DNA from: Linderina pennispora
Taxonomy: Eukaryota; Kickxellomycota; Kickxellomycetes; Kickxellales; Kickxellaceae
Reading direction: 5' to 3'
DNA length: 31,695 nt
Assembly (NCBI RefSeq): GCF_002104995.1
Contig: NW_024468362.1
Coordinates: 1 to 31,695 of the forward strand
Made by a program: the position numbers and the translations under genes. Positions within the stretch are counted from its first letter, which is position 1, and each line of letters begins with the position of its first letter. The notes under the pieces were generated by a model. The model was given only the letters and a program-made list of their open reading frames with translations, did not search any database and was not told the origin of the DNA. Below, piece by piece: positions 30,297 to 31,695 of this stretch.

Positions 30297-31695
30297 TTAC
30301 CAGTGCATGACCTCGACGCGGTACCGCTCCAGCTTCTGCACGCGCTCCCAGTACACGCCGCCCTCGCCGCGCCCTGGGGCCTGAGCTTGGACGCAGGCAA
30401 ATTGCTGCGGCTCTCCATCTCAGTGCGCGTCAGGCCATTGCGCGTGACAATCTCCTCCAGGCCCAGCTCACGCCGCTGCAGCTCCAGATCCTTGGCGACG
30501 CGCTCAGCCTGCTGATCCTCCCAGATAATGTTGAACGGCAGCAAGCCCACAGCCAGCACCCGGAGCTGCTCAGACACAGCCAGGGCCTGGCTGGTGGTGA
30601 CGGCCAGCTGCTCAACCAAAACATGCATGTCGCTAGTCAGCAGAATGCGCCGCACATGGGCGTCCAGGAACAGCGAAACAAAGTCAACGACACGGCTGAG
30701 CTCAGGCACGCCTACCAGAGACTCAGGCAGGGTCAGCTGCGGTGCCCAGTCGCGTGTCAGCTCGCGAGCCAAAGACTTGCTGCCGTTGCCGGCCTTGTTA
30801 GTGGCGTTGCGGGCTGCTTGAAGAGAGTCAGGGCGGCATCGACAGAGGGGACCCATCCAATGATGCAGGCTTTTGCGAGCTGGCCTGAGAAAGAGTCTGA
30901 GCGACTGGCGACAGCTTGCTGTCTTCGTCGGCGTCGGCAGCATCGATCAGTCCACGCAGGCGGTCCACAGTGGTGGTCGACACAAACTTGGAGCTGGCAG
31001 CCAGTTCGACATTGGCACCAAGCTTAGTCCACGAGTCCATCCAGACCACACAGCAGTCGCACAATGCAGGCGACGTGGTCCATAGACAGCTCCGCCAGCG
31101 CAGTACGCAAGGCGTCGTGGTCTCCCAAGATCTCCACGATCGCAGCCACCACCAGCGCGATGTCGTTCTCGATTCTCTTTAGATCGTCGTCCATCTGCGC
31201 ATCCTCGGAGCTGACAAACAGCTGTGGCAGATACTGTGTGTAATGGTCAAGCTGGAACTGCAGCACACCAATGACCTGGCCCTCAGGCAGATCGGGGCAG
31301 CGACGCAGAGCAATGTTGACAAGGTCCCAGGCGTCACTCTGCGTCAAAATCTTTGTGTTTCGCATCAACACGGGCGCGTCAGGTGCGGCAGCAGGCCGGG
31401 TGCAGGAGCGTGTGCATTGGCCAGGCCGCAGCTCACAAGCATAAGCTCAATAACGCGCGGGGCAAACACAGGTCCGGCGGGCAGCACGCAGGGCGCCCAG
31501 GGGCTCGGCAAAGCAGCGGCGCATCACTGTCGTCATCAGGTGTGCCGAGATCCAGGTCGGCGCCTGTGAATTGACGCTGCCATTGGCCGCAACGCCCAGA
31601 TGGTCCATGAACAGCTGCGTGTACTGGTCGCTGTCGATGTCATCAGCAACGCTGGCCACTTCAGCAGAACATCGTTCTCCTTCTGCTGCGTGGTC
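30297..31695 (-). CDS. 3' part of a large helical (HEAT/ARM-like) protein, frame broken about five times, runs off the window
   Basis: The frame is open at the right edge and ends at a TAA at 30297-30299 after QKLERYRVEVMHW. About 450 residues of Leu/Ala-rich helical repeat can be followed: DQYTQLFMDHLGVAANGSVN, PRVIELMLVSCGLANAHAP, WDLVNIALRRCPDLPEGQ, QFQLDHYTQYLPQLFV, WTKLGANVELAASSKFV, TLPESLVGVPELSRVVDFVS, FNIIWEDQQAERVAKDLELQ. Consecutive blocks lie in different frames, with shifts near 31470-31500, 31370-31385, 31030-31060, 30810-30840 and 30360-30375. No catalytic motif is seen. A nucleolar NOL11/Utp8-like C-terminal domain is one idea that I could not test. The density of shifts with otherwise good protein points to sequencing indels near a contig end. 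It is convergent with the disrupted membrane-protein gene. Confidence 0.7.

Overview
The window looks like nuclear DNA of an early-diverging filamentous fungus. Genes are short or intronless, with GT-AG introns of about 90-250 bases. Coding DNA is GC-rich, promoters carry TATA boxes and CT-rich leaders, and the gene set is fungal: HOM2, UBA4, a BRO1 protein, alpha-arrestin, Zn2Cys6 regulator, WrbA/Pst2 and mitochondrial uL29m. Some layout and sequence features recall Kickxellomycotina such as Coemansia. That placement is inference and was not checked by any search.

Left part (1-7.96 kb): the 3' end of an unrecognised Ala/Met/Gln-rich gene; a long BRO1-domain ESCRT-associated protein with a Gln/Pro tail; glucose-6-phosphate isomerase; and, on the opposite strand, a mitochondrial large-subunit ribosomal protein. 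Accessory stretch (8.1-14.65 kb, all minus strand): an array of one secreted-protein family with one intact gene and three decayed copies, two of them fused through a deletion; two further unrelated secreted proteins; and a WrbA-type flavoprotein.

Middle part (15.2-20.3 kb): a stand-alone sulfite oxidase ending in a peroxisomal PTS1, aspartate-semialdehyde dehydrogenase (HOM2), a 78-residue zinc-finger protein, and UBA4/MOCS3. Three of these four touch sulfur or methionine metabolism: sulfite oxidation, the aspartate branch to methionine, and sulfur transfer for tRNA thiolation and molybdopterin synthesis. Their promoters carry fitting motifs: CACGTG plus six AGGGG/CCCCT elements before sulfite oxidase, and TGAGTCA before HOM2.

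Right part (20.5-31.7 kb): an isolated gag-like zinc-knuckle gene without pol, an alpha-arrestin with an Rsp5-binding PPxY, a compact Zn2Cys6 protein with a tiny last exon, a large decayed gene for a glycosylated single-pass membrane protein, FKBP12, a disrupted membrane-protein gene, and the 3' part of a large helical protein running off the window.

Conserved genes carry single-base frame breaks only at 1.5-6.1 kb and 27.9-31.7 kb, while every conserved gene between about 7.4 and 25.5 kb is clean. This suggests uncorrected sequencing indels near both ends, distinct from the stop-codon decay of the true pseudogenes in the middle.
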